From assembly GCA_963704995.1 (NCBI GenBank), contig CAVPIM010000017.1:744001-808000 (forward strand): 64,000 bases of DNA, in the 5' to 3' direction. Below are positions 50,699 to 59,102 of the stretch, one piece after another. This stretch comes from RYN-230 sp963704995 (GTDB lineage Bacteria > Actinomycetota > Actinomycetes > Streptosporangiales > Streptosporangiaceae). The position numbers and the translations under genes were made by a program. How positions within the stretch are numbered: position 1 is the stretch's first letter; each line of letters begins with the position of its first letter. Under the pieces are notes generated by a model, which worked only from the letters and a program-made list of their open reading frames with translations, searched no databases and had not been told where the DNA came from.

Positions 50699-51766
50699 CC
50701 GGGGATGCTCGTCGAAGAAGCGGATGAACTCGGCGCTGGCGCTGGGCCCGCGGGGATCGGTGTAGGACCCGTTCGGGACACCTCCGGACCAGCTATGCCC
50801 GCCCTGGTGGATGGTCCAGCACTCGGCGAGGGTCTCCCCGGCGGAGCCGCGATACGAGGCGCGGGTGTAGGCATGCCCGCCGGGCACCTGGCCGCGGTCG
50901 ATCTCCATGGTGGGTGCCGTGGCTGGGCCACGGTCCGGGCTCTGCGCCGTCAGGACGTGGTCGATGAGGGACGCGGCGTTGGCGTGGGCCACGGTCGCAT
51001 CCCGGTCGCCATGAAAGACGATCAGCGGCAGGGGGCTCGCCGGGGAGTGAGCCGGGCGTGACGGGCCCCGCTTCATCGCCGCGAACGCGGAGGCCACGTC
51101 CCGGGCGGCGGCATAGGGCAGCCCGGAGTGCACGCCGACGGCGGCGTAGAGATCGGGATAGACCGCGGCTATCACCGCAGCCATCGCGCCCCCGGCGGAA
51201 AACCCGGCCACGTACACCCGGGTGGACGTGACCGCGTGGCGGTCCATGACCTGGCGGGTGATCCCGGCGATCAGCGACGGCTCACCGGCATCGCGGCGCT
51301 GATGACCAGGGGCAAACCAGTTCCAGTACTTGCCCGCGTTCGCCGAGGATGGCTGCTCAGGGTAGGCGACGAGGAACGAGTGACGCTCGGCGAGGTCGTT
51401 CATGCCGGTAGCGGTAGCGAAGGTGGCCGCGTCCTGGGTGCCACCATGCAGCATCACGACCAAAGGCAGCGGCCCGCTGGCGGCGCCGGTGGGGACATAG
51501 AGCCGGTAGGCACGCGTGCCGGCGGCACCGGTGTAGGAAAAGGCGTCAAACCGGCCCGCCGGGTGCTTCGCGGCCGGGGCCGCGGGCCTGGGTGCGAGGT
51601 CGGGAGCCGAGAAGGGCCGGCGGGGGGAAGTACGCAGGCCATGACTTCGCCGCAGCCCAGCCGGGGTGGCCAGGGTTTGCTGAATCAGCGCGGTCGCCTC
51701 GGCGAGCCGGCCCTGGCGGGTCAAGCGGGTGGCCTCAGCCATCGCGGACATCTGGCGTGCGTCCAT
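50681..51766 (-). CDS. PHB depolymerase family esterase, intracellular
   Basis: 361 residues from ATG 51766. Esterase_phd/LpqC-like alpha/beta hydrolase: oxyanion region PLVVMLHGGTQDA, nucleophile Ser in YVAGFSAGGAMA, Asp in VFHGDRDATV and His in HQGGHSWSGG. The N-terminal 45 residues (MSAMAEATRLTRQGRLAEAT) are an amphipathic helix, not a signal peptide, so it acts inside the cell. In this neighbourhood, mobilisation of PHB is the natural guess; polyester or feruloyl ester activity is possible. Confidence 0.85.
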   Translation of the reverse strand: MDARQMSAMAEATRLTRQGRLAEATALIQQTLATPAGLRRSHGLRTSPRRPFSAPDLAPRPAAPAAKHPAGRFDAFSYTGAAGTRAYRLYVPTGAASGPLPLVVMLHGGTQDAATFATATGMNDLAERHSFLVAYPEQPSSANAGKYWNWFAPGHQRRDAGEPSLIAGITRQVMDRHAVTSTRVYVAGFSAGGAMAAVIAAVYPDLYAAVGVHSGLPYAAARDVASAFAAMKRGPSRPAHSPASPLPLIVFHGDRDATVAHANAASLIDHVLTAQSPDRGPATAPTMEIDRGQVPGGHAYTRASYRGSAGETLAECWTIHQGGHSWSGGVPNGSYTDPRGPSASAEFIRFFDEHPRSGPAR

Positions 51767-51868
51767 GGCGGTATCCCTCCTGGTGGTTGTCTTCGCTGCT
51801 GCCCGGCAGGACGGCGGGTGCCCTGGGCCGGCCGGCGGCCGGGGGTAAGCCGCTGAGATCGCAGCGGG

Positions 51869-52276
51869 CTAGGCGATGCGGGCCGCGAGGGCGGCTTTCA
51901 CCGCGGCCGGGGCACGGAAGGCGCCGAGCACCTCCACTGAGGCGATCGTGGCCAGGGCCAGTTGGGGAGAGACATCCGCGGCGATGCTCGCCATCCCCAG
52001 CACCTGGATGTGGATCATCTGCCCGGTGTCGCGGATCTCCTCCAGGTCGCGGCGGGCGTAGTGACAACTGCCGAGAGTGAGCGTGCGCCGGGCCATTGTC
52101 TGGTCGAGCGCCTCACCGCGGGCCGCGAGCTGGGTGCGGATGGCAGTGCGGATGAAGTCCGTGCGGTTGGTGTAGAAGCCTTCCTGGACCAGCAGATCGA
52201 TCTGTCCGAGGTCCACCAGTCCCAGGTTGATAGTGATCTTCTCAGTTTTCTCACCCGGACCGGCATCCATCTTCAC
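51869..52276 (-). CDS. Ribbon-helix-helix (CopG-like) regulator
   Basis: 135 residues from ATG 52276 (MKMDAGPGEKTEKITINLGL). The ribbon-helix-helix is at about residues 10-50 (EKITINLGLVDLGQIDLLVQEGFYTNRTDFIRTAIRTQL). The C-terminal half (RTLTLGSCHYARRDLEEIRD to the end) is a separate region of unknown use, longer than in plain antitoxins. About 100 bp upstream of the PHB-depolymerase-like gene on the same strand; may control it. Divergent from the hydrolase at 52510. Confidence 0.8.
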   Translation of the reverse strand: MKMDAGPGEKTEKITINLGLVDLGQIDLLVQEGFYTNRTDFIRTAIRTQLAARGEALDQTMARRTLTLGSCHYARRDLEEIRDTGQMIHIQVLGMASIAADVSPQLALATIASVEVLGAFRAPAAVKAALAARIA

Positions 52277-52389
52277 AACATCTCCTCACCATCTGTATGG
52301 ATGGTAGTGAGAAGCAGGCCACGACGCAACCGGCGGTCAGGCGGGCGCGGTCATCACCGGTGATCCACCCGCGGCGTGTCCGCGCCTGC

Positions 52390-52419
52390 TTGTTATACAA
52401 CGCGCCCGCATGTTATAGT
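52390..52419 (+). promoter_or_regulatory. Promoter with 20-bp-spaced TGTTATA repeats
   Basis: TTGTTA (52390-52395), 18 nt, TATAGT (52414-52419). TGTTATA occurs at 52391 and 52411, exactly two helical turns apart: a likely regulator site for the divergent RHH and hydrolase genes. Confidence 0.65.
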
Positions 52420-52509
52420 TTGCAGTTGCCCTGCCGTGGGCGGCGCGGCGCCGGCGTGAGCGGTCAATGACATGGGCTGGCGGAGCTAGCCGGTTCCTGA
52501 GGAGTCAAC

Positions 52510-53343
52510 GTGAGCAGGACGCGGTATGCCTACAACGGTGAGTCGCGGATCGCCTACGAGCTGCGCGGTACCCGGCGATGGTGGCGGCCATGGCTTGTCC
52601 TCATCCAGGGGATGGGCTTCGACCGCGACGGGTGGGAGCCAGTGCTGGGGAAATTGCGGCGGCACTTCCGGGTGGTGCTGGTGGACAACCGGGGAAGCGG
52701 GCGCAGCGATCTGCCTCCCGGCTCGTTCAGCGTCGCCGACATGGCCCGCGACATTCTCGCCGTGCTCGACAGCGCGGGCACCGGCAGAGCCCACGTGATG
52801 GGGGTAAGCCTGGGCGGCATGGTCGCGCAGGAACTCGCCATTGACCATCCGGACCGGGTCGGCGATCTCATCCTGGTCTCGACCACGCCCGGCTGGCCCT
52901 TCGCCTATCCCATGCCAGCCGTCTCCGCGGCGCTGATCGCCACGGCGGGCAGCCTGACCCGCGAGGCCGCGGCGCGCCGCCATGCGGAGAACGCCCTGTC
53001 CGCGCGCACCGTCGCGGACCGTCCAGAAGTGGCCGACCGCCTGGTCGCAGTCCAGCGCAAAGGGCCAGCGGATCCACGGGCGCGGACCGCCCAGGCGGCC
53101 GCTGGTGCTCGCTATGCCGGCCGCCTGCGGCAAGGGCGCATCCGCGCACGCACGCTGGTCATGCACGGATCCGCGGACACCGTGGTCAACCCGGGCAACG
53201 GCAAGCTGCTCGCGGGTCGCATCCCGGGCGCGCAGCTCGTGATGTTCCCAGGGCTGGGCCATCTGCTGTTCTGGGAGGACCCGGAAGGTTTCGTGGACGC
53301 GGTCACCTCGTTCCTCCTCGCGGCACGGCGCCCCGGTAACTGA
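52510..53343 (+). CDS. Alpha/beta hydrolase
   Basis: 277 residues from GTG 52510 with GAGGAG 6 nt upstream. IQGMGFDRDGWEPVL oxyanion region, VVLVDNRGSGRSDLP, nucleophile Ser in GVSLGGMVAQELA, Asp in VMHGSADTVV, His in FPGLGHLLFWEDPEGF. 3-oxoadipate enol-lactonase/esterase-like; exact substrate unknown. Located between the PHB depolymerase block and ackA, so a role in PHA oligomer hydrolysis is conceivable but not shown. Confidence 0.88.
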   Translation: MSRTRYAYNGESRIAYELRGTRRWWRPWLVLIQGMGFDRDGWEPVLGKLRRHFRVVLVDNRGSGRSDLPPGSFSVADMARDILAVLDSAGTGRAHVMGVSLGGMVAQELAIDHPDRVGDLILVSTTPGWPFAYPMPAVSAALIATAGSLTREAAARRHAENALSARTVADRPEVADRLVAVQRKGPADPRARTAQAAAGARYAGRLRQGRIRARTLVMHGSADTVVNPGNGKLLAGRIPGAQLVMFPGLGHLLFWEDPEGFVDAVTSFLLAARRPGN

Positions 53344-53563
53344 TGCAGGGCGCCGGCGGGGAATCATTGAGCTTCGCACCCGTGACGATTAGGCTCAAAA
53401 GCAGGCTGAGCTGGAACTTCAGCGTGGAAGAGTCCGGCGGCCGGGAAACTGAGGTCTCCTAACCATTGACCATCATCATTGACGGACAGCATCCCGGCCC
53501 CGAAGAGGCCGGATAGCGGGGCAACAAGTACCGCCTCCCCCAGCAGAACGGCGCCAAGCGCCC

Positions 53564-54970
53564 ATGACGGCCGCCAGTTCCGGCCGCCCCGATGCAGGCC
53601 GTCTCGTGCTGGTCCTCAACTCGGGCAGCTCGTCAGTTAAGTTCGCGCTGGTCCACCCCGAGAGCGGCGTACGTCTCATGGGGGGGATCGGCGGGCGGCT
53701 TGGCACGCCCGAGGCCTTGCTGCGGGTCCAGTGGTTTCCGGCGGCAGCAGCCGAAGCACGGATTCCCGGAGGCACCCACCGGGCGGTGGTGGCCAGGGTG
53801 CTGGACCAGCTGGCGGAGGCCGGGCACGTCGGCGCCGGCCTGCTCGGGGCCGGCCACCGGGTGGTGCATGGCGGGGAGCGTTTCACCTCTTCCGTCCGGG
53901 TGGACGACACGGTTATCGCCGCCGTCCGCTCGTTCAGTCACCTGGCGCCGCTCCACAACCCGGCAAACCTGGCCGGCATCGAGGCTGTGCGGGCCCTCCT
54001 GCCCGACTTGCCGCAGGTCGCCGTGTTCGACACGGCGTTCCACCAGACGATGCCGCCCCACGCTTTCCGCTACGCGGTACCCGAGGACTGGTACACGCAG
54101 CACGGGGTGCGGCGTTACGGCTTTCACGGCATCAGTCACCGCTTCGTCAGCGAGCAGGCCGCCGCCATGCTGGGCCGGCCACTCGGCGGGCTCCGGCTAG
54201 TCACCGCCCACCTCGGCAACGGGTGCAGCGCGACCGCGGTGCGTGACGGCGTGTCGGTGGACACCACGATGGGGCTCACCCCGCTGGATGGGCTGGTGAT
54301 GGGCACCCGCTCCGGGGATGTCGATCCGGGCCTCCTCGGCTATCTCGCTGGCCGGACCGGCATGAATGTCGGCGAGCTCACCCGCATGCTGAACGCCGAC
54401 AGCGGGCTCCAGGGGCTGTCCGGCATAAGCAACGACATGCGCACCGTCGCCGGCGCCGCTGCTGACGGAAACGAGCGGGCCCAGCTTGCGCTCAACGTTT
54501 TCGTGCACCGGCTATCCAAGGCGATCGCCGGGCTGGTCGTCGGGCTTCAACGGCTCGACGCGCTGGTCTTCACCGGCGGCATCGGCGAAAATAGCGCCCT
54601 GGTCCGCAGCCTGGTGCTCAGCAGGCTGGGCTTTCTCGGCCTGGCTGAAGACGCCGACGCCAATGCTGACCACGGCCGCCGGACCGGAGGGCGCATCAGC
54701 CTCGCCGGCCCGGTCCTGGCGCTCGTCGTGCCGACGGACGAGGAACTGCTGATCGCCCGCGATACCGCCCGCGTCATCGCTGGCGTCGTCGCTGGCGTCA
54801 ACACTGCCAGCAACATCGCTGGCGTCATCACTGGCGGGCGACGAGCTGCCGACCGCGCGAAAGGATTACCGTCATGGCCCGGACCTTGCTGGTCGTTCCC
54901 ACCGCGGCTGGCGCTAGCCTGGCCAGGACCTGCTTGGGCGTGGTGCGGGCCCTCGACCGGCAGGGCGTGA
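53564..54970 (+). CDS. ackA: Acetate kinase with extended C-terminus
   Basis: Acetyl phosphate + ADP to acetate + ATP in the cytoplasm. ASKHA fold: LVLNSGSSSVKFAL near residue 15, HRVVHGGERF, FDTAFHQTMP, GFHGISHRFVSEQ, TAHLGNGCSATAV, GTRSGDVDPGL and FTGGIGENSALVR are all intact. The frame runs to 468 residues; typical enzymes end about 50 residues earlier, near ARDTARVIAG. The extra part is first a repeat (AGVVAGVNTASNIAGVITGG) and then 97 bp of out-of-frame pta sequence, so the original stop was probably lost. Start ATG 53564; upstream gene order ackA-pta is the reverse of most bacteria. Confidence 0.93.
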   Translation: MTAASSGRPDAGRLVLVLNSGSSSVKFALVHPESGVRLMGGIGGRLGTPEALLRVQWFPAAAAEARIPGGTHRAVVARVLDQLAEAGHVGAGLLGAGHRVVHGGERFTSSVRVDDTVIAAVRSFSHLAPLHNPANLAGIEAVRALLPDLPQVAVFDTAFHQTMPPHAFRYAVPEDWYTQHGVRRYGFHGISHRFVSEQAAAMLGRPLGGLRLVTAHLGNGCSATAVRDGVSVDTTMGLTPLDGLVMGTRSGDVDPGLLGYLAGRTGMNVGELTRMLNADSGLQGLSGISNDMRTVAGAAADGNERAQLALNVFVHRLSKAIAGLVVGLQRLDALVFTGGIGENSALVRSLVLSRLGFLGLAEDADANADHGRRTGGRISLAGPVLALVVPTDEELLIARDTARVIAGVVAGVNTASNIAGVITGGRRAADRAKGLPSWPGPCWSFPPRLALAWPGPAWAWCGPSTGRA

Positions 54971-57009
54971 ACGTCGGCTTCGTCAAGCCGGTGGCCCAGC
55001 CGCGCGACGATGGTGGCCCCGACCGCTCGGCCGCGCTGGTCAGGGCCACGACTGCGCTGCACCCTCCAGAGCCACTCTCCACGGACCAGCTGGAGCAGCA
55101 GCTTGGATCGGGTGGACTGGACGTGGTGCTCGAGAAGGCCGTCGCTGCCTGGCAGCCCGTCCATCGTCAGTACGACGTCGTCGTGGTTGAGGGACTCAGC
55201 CCTGGCCCGGCCAAGCTGTACGCCAGCGGACTCAACCAGGCACTGGCCATGGCGCTCGACGCCGACGTCCTGCTGGCCGCCAGCTGGCCGGCCGCAGACG
55301 CGGCGGGCGGCGGCCACCAGGGAAGGAGCGCGCCTGAGCCCAGGCCGGACCCGGACGAACGCGCTGCTGAGAGCCTGGCTGAAAGGCTGGCCATCACGGC
55401 CGGCGGGTACTCGTCGGGCGAGCACGCACGCGTGGTCGGCTGTGTGGTCAACGGCGTGCCGGCACCGGATACGTCCACGGCGGCACACCTGGGCGAGGCG
55501 CTGGCCCAGCGCGGGCTCAGGCTCATCGGCGCGGTGCCGCACCGCCCTGAGCTGACCTGGCTGCGGGTGCGCGACCTCGTCCGTGAGCTGCGCCCGCGGG
55601 TGCTCAGCGAGGGCGACCTCTCACGCCGTGTCAAAGAGGTCGCAGTGTTCGCCCAGGGCATCCCGGGCGGTCTCGGCGTGCTCACGGAGGGCCGGCTCGT
55701 CGTCGTCCCCGGGGATCGCCACGATGTGGTCATGGCCGCCTGCCTCGCCGAGCTCAGCGGAACCCGGCTGGCCGCCCTGCTGCTCAGCGTCGGTACCGAG
55801 CCGGACCCCCGGGTGTGGGCCCTCACCCGGGCCACCCGCGCCACCGGCCTGCCGATCCTTGTCGTGGACGGCAGCAGCTACGAGACCGCGACCCGGGTGC
55901 GTGATCTCGACCAGGGATTGCCGATCGACGACCTGGAGCGGATCGAGGCTGTCACGGACACCATCGCCGATGCGCTGGACGCGTCCTGGCTCGAATCACT
56001 GCCCAGCTCCGCCCGGTCCCGCCGGCTCAGCCCGGCCGCGTTCCGCTACCACCTGGTCGAGCAAGCCCGTGCCGCCGGCGCGTGCCTGGTCCTGCCCGAA
56101 GGCACCGAGCCCCGGATCGTGCAGGCCGCGGTCGCGTGCGCCGAGCGGGGCATCGCCCGCAGCGTGCTGCTGGGACCGCCGGGCCAGGTGGCTGAGCTGG
56201 CCCGTGGGCTGGGGCTGCAGCTGCCCGACGGTGTCACCGTGGTCGATCCTCAGGCTGTCGCCGAGCGCTACGTCGCCCCGCTCGCCGGGCTACGCAAGCA
56301 CCGCGGCTGGACCGAGGAGATGGCGCGGGATCATCTCGCCGACCCCATCACGGTCGGCACCATGATGCTGCAGCAGGGCGAGGTGGATGGCCTGGTCGCG
56401 GGCGCGGTCCACACCACCGCGGCCACGGTTCGCCCGGCGCTGCAGATCCTGGGCCCCAGGCCAGGTAGCCGCCTGGTCTCGTCGGTGTTCTTCATGTGCC
56501 TGCCCGACGAGGTGGTCGTGTACGGCGATTGCGCCATCAACCCTCAACCGGGTGCCGAAGACCTGGCCGACATCGCCATCCAGAGTGCGGCGTCGGCGCA
56601 GGCCTTCGGCATCGAACCCCGGGTGGCCATGATCAGCTTCAGCACCGGCACCTCTGGCTCGGGCATCGACGTCAACAAGGTCGCCAAGGCGACCCGGATC
56701 GTGCGCGAACTTGAGCCCGATCTGGCCGTGGACGGCCCGCTGCAATACGACGCCGCCGCCATCGTCTCGGTCGGGCAGACCAAGCGCCCCGGGAGCGCCG
56801 TGGCCGGCCGGGCCAACGTCTTTATCTTCCCCGACCTCAACACGGGCAACACGACATATAAAGCTGTCCAGCGCAGCGCACAGGTCGTGAGCGTCGGCCC
56901 GATGCTGCAGGGGCTGGCCAGACCCGTGAACGACCTCAGCCGCGGTGCCCTGGTGGACGACATTGTCTACACGCTGGCGCTTACCGCGATCCAGTCCCGG
57001 GCCCGATAG
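54874..57009 (+). CDS. pta: Phosphate acetyltransferase (long form)
   Basis: 711 residues from ATG 54874, the normal length of the DRTGG-containing class. Acetyl-CoA + Pi to acetyl phosphate + CoA. N-terminal P-loop-like domain (LLVVPTAAGASLARTCLGVV), middle DRTGG domain, and the catalytic PTA_PTB domain from about residue 390 (CLVLPEGTEPRIVQAAVACA, VDGLVAGAVHTTAATVRPALQI, ISFSTGTSGSGIDVNKVAKA, TYKAVQRSAQVVSVGPMLQG). Overlaps ackA by 97 bp, so the pair is co-transcribed. Confidence 0.95.
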   Translation: MARTLLVVPTAAGASLARTCLGVVRALDRQGVNVGFVKPVAQPRDDGGPDRSAALVRATTALHPPEPLSTDQLEQQLGSGGLDVVLEKAVAAWQPVHRQYDVVVVEGLSPGPAKLYASGLNQALAMALDADVLLAASWPAADAAGGGHQGRSAPEPRPDPDERAAESLAERLAITAGGYSSGEHARVVGCVVNGVPAPDTSTAAHLGEALAQRGLRLIGAVPHRPELTWLRVRDLVRELRPRVLSEGDLSRRVKEVAVFAQGIPGGLGVLTEGRLVVVPGDRHDVVMAACLAELSGTRLAALLLSVGTEPDPRVWALTRATRATGLPILVVDGSSYETATRVRDLDQGLPIDDLERIEAVTDTIADALDASWLESLPSSARSRRLSPAAFRYHLVEQARAAGACLVLPEGTEPRIVQAAVACAERGIARSVLLGPPGQVAELARGLGLQLPDGVTVVDPQAVAERYVAPLAGLRKHRGWTEEMARDHLADPITVGTMMLQQGEVDGLVAGAVHTTAATVRPALQILGPRPGSRLVSSVFFMCLPDEVVVYGDCAINPQPGAEDLADIAIQSAASAQAFGIEPRVAMISFSTGTSGSGIDVNKVAKATRIVRELEPDLAVDGPLQYDAAAIVSVGQTKRPGSAVAGRANVFIFPDLNTGNTTYKAVQRSAQVVSVGPMLQGLARPVNDLSRGALVDDIVYTLALTAIQSRAR

Positions 57010-57023
57010 CCGCGTCCCGATAA

Positions 57024-57066
57024 ATCGTACGATAGGACCTTAGCCTCTATTGAGTAATCGGTACGA
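57024..57066. promoter_or_regulatory. Palindromic site pair upstream of the aldehyde dehydrogenase
   Basis: ATCGTACGAT (57024-57033, perfect palindrome) and a degenerate second copy ATCGGTACGA (57057-57066), about 33 bp apart, in the 155-bp gap after pta. Confidence 0.5.
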
Positions 57067-57164
57067 GGCGTTTAGTCAGTGGCAGGTACCCGCGCCGATA
57101 CCCCGGTCCCGTACCGGCGGCTTGCATTGCCGGTCGTCACTATTTCCCCGAAGGAAGCGACGAC

Positions 57165-58688
57165 ATGAAATATATCCCGCCTGGCATGCCCGCGAGCATT
57201 GTCTCCGTCGAGCCTAGGTATGAGAATTTCATCGGCGGCAAGTGGCAGGCGCCGACGCACGGCAAGTACCGCCAGGACCTGGCCCCCGCGACCGCCCGTC
57301 CGATCACCGAGGTGGCCGACTCCACGCCGGAGGACGTCGAGCTCGCGCTGGATGCTGCCCACGCGGCGAAGGACGCGTGGGGCGAGTCGTCAGCAGCGGA
57401 GCGAGCGGAAGTGCTCAACGCAATCGCCGATGCGGTCGAGAAGAACAAGGACATGCTCGCGGTTGCGGAGAGCTGGGAAAACGGCAAGCCGGTCCGCGAG
57501 ACCCTGGCCGCCGACATTCCGCTGGTGGTCGACCACTTCCGGTACTTCGCCGCCGCGGCACGCGCCGAGGAGGGGCGCTCGACTGAGATCGAGAAGGACC
57601 TGATCGCCTACCACTTCCGGGAGCCGCTGGGGGTGGTAGGTCAGATAATCCCGTTCAATTTCCCGATGCTGATGGCGGCGTGGAAGCTCGCGCCGGCGCT
57701 CGCCGCAGGCAACTGCTCTGTGATCAAGCCCGCCTCACCGACACCGTGGTCGATTCTCAAACTGATGGAAACCATCGAAGACGTCCTGCCGCAGGGTGTG
57801 ATCAACGTCGTGACCGGTCCCGGTGCGGAGATCGGCAAGGCGCTGGCTGCGAACCCGCGTATCGCCAAGGTGTCCTTTACCGGGGAGACAGTGACCGGCC
57901 GGCTGATCATGCAGTACGCCGCGCAGAACCTGATCCCTTCTACTGTCGAGTTGGGTGGCAAGTCGCCGAACATCTTCTTCAACGATGTGATGGCCCATGA
58001 CGACGAATTCCTCGACAAGGCGATCGAGGGCCTGGTGATGTACGCGTTCAACAAGGGCGAAGTATGCACCTGCCCGTCGCGTGCGCTGATACAGGCCGAC
58101 ATCTACGACGAGTTCATGGGCCGCTGCCTGGAACGCATCGCCGCCATCAGGCAGGGCAATCCGCTGGACACTGATACCCAGCTTGGGCCGCAGGTCTCCG
58201 CGCAGCAGATCGAGAAGATTGCCTCCTACGTGGACATCGGCCGCAACGAGGGCGCTGAGGTGCTCATCGGCGGCCAGCGCGCCCGCGTGGACGGGGCAGA
58301 GTTCGCTGACGGCTATTACTTCCAGCCGACGGTGCTGAAGGGCGACAACAAGATGCGGGTGTTCCAGGAGGAGATTTTCGGCCCCGTGCTCGCGGTCACC
58401 ACGTTCACCGACGACGCGGACGCCCTGGCGATCGCGAATGACACCCTGTACGGGCTCGGGGCCGGTGTCTGGACCCGGGACGGCACCCGGGCGTACAAGA
58501 TGGGCCGCGGCATCAAGGCCGGTCGCGTCTGGACGAATTGCTACCACCAGTACCCGGCTGGCGCCGCGTTCGGTGGCTACAAGATCTCAGGCATCGGCCG
58601 GGAGAACCACCTCATGATGCTGGATCACTACAGCCAGACGAAGAACCTGCTCGTCAGCTACAGCAGCAAACCGCTCGGGCTGTTCTGA
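57165..58688 (+). CDS. NAD-dependent aldehyde dehydrogenase (ExaC/AldB type, acetaldehyde)
   Basis: 507 residues from ATG 57165 with AAGGAAG upstream. Oxidises acetaldehyde-like substrates to the acid. FIGGKW start, cofactor site IIPFNFPMLMAAWKLAPALA, FTGETVTGRLI, general-base Glu in ELGGKSPNIFF and nucleophile Cys in GEVCTCPSRALI: the CTCPSR context is the ExaC/AldB acetaldehyde group rather than betaine aldehyde dehydrogenase. First gene of an operon with DUF779 and adh; DUF779 is the standard partner of this subgroup. Confidence 0.93.
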   Translation: MKYIPPGMPASIVSVEPRYENFIGGKWQAPTHGKYRQDLAPATARPITEVADSTPEDVELALDAAHAAKDAWGESSAAERAEVLNAIADAVEKNKDMLAVAESWENGKPVRETLAADIPLVVDHFRYFAAAARAEEGRSTEIEKDLIAYHFREPLGVVGQIIPFNFPMLMAAWKLAPALAAGNCSVIKPASPTPWSILKLMETIEDVLPQGVINVVTGPGAEIGKALAANPRIAKVSFTGETVTGRLIMQYAAQNLIPSTVELGGKSPNIFFNDVMAHDDEFLDKAIEGLVMYAFNKGEVCTCPSRALIQADIYDEFMGRCLERIAAIRQGNPLDTDTQLGPQVSAQQIEKIASYVDIGRNEGAEVLIGGQRARVDGAEFADGYYFQPTVLKGDNKMRVFQEEIFGPVLAVTTFTDDADALAIANDTLYGLGAGVWTRDGTRAYKMGRGIKAGRVWTNCYHQYPAGAAFGGYKISGIGRENHLMMLDHYSQTKNLLVSYSSKPLGLF

Positions 58689-58697
58689 GGACCTGTG

Positions 58698-59102
58698 ATG
58701 CCCGAGCCGGCTGTCCTGGCCCGCATCACCGCCACCCCGGCCGCGCGCGAGGCGATCCGTCGCCTCCGCGCCGCCCGGGGCGGCGCGGTGATGTTCGTCC
58801 AATCCGGCGGCTGCTGCGCAGGCAGCACACCGATGTGCTTCCCCGTCGGGGAATTTCTCGTCGGCAGCATCGACGTCCTGCTGGGCGACATCGACGGATG
58901 CCCGTTCTACATCGACAAGCGCCTGGACCAGGCCTGGCATCAGGACCAGTTCCTGCTCGATGTCGCCCAGGGCGAACCCGAAGACTTCTCCCTGGCCGCC
59001 GGGGACAACCTTCACTTCGTCACCCGCTCCCCCGCCTGCGTCCCGCCGGGCGCGCGCGGCGGCAACGTCTTTCCCTCCACCTCTGAAGAGAGCACACCAT
59101 GA
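58698..59102 (+). CDS. DUF779 protein
   Basis: 134 residues from ATG 58698; GTG 58695 would add one residue. FVQSGGCCAGSTPMCFPVGEF with the CC pair and third Cys, and CPFYIDKRLDQAWHQDQFLLDV, are DUF779 marks; the Cys/Asp set suggests a metal site. Encoded between aldehyde and alcohol dehydrogenase genes, 10 bp after the first and overlapping the second by 4 bp (ATGA). Function unproven; assumed to assist the dehydrogenases. Confidence 0.88.
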   Translation: MPEPAVLARITATPAAREAIRRLRAARGGAVMFVQSGGCCAGSTPMCFPVGEFLVGSIDVLLGDIDGCPFYIDKRLDQAWHQDQFLLDVAQGEPEDFSLAAGDNLHFVTRSPACVPPGARGGNVFPSTSEESTP

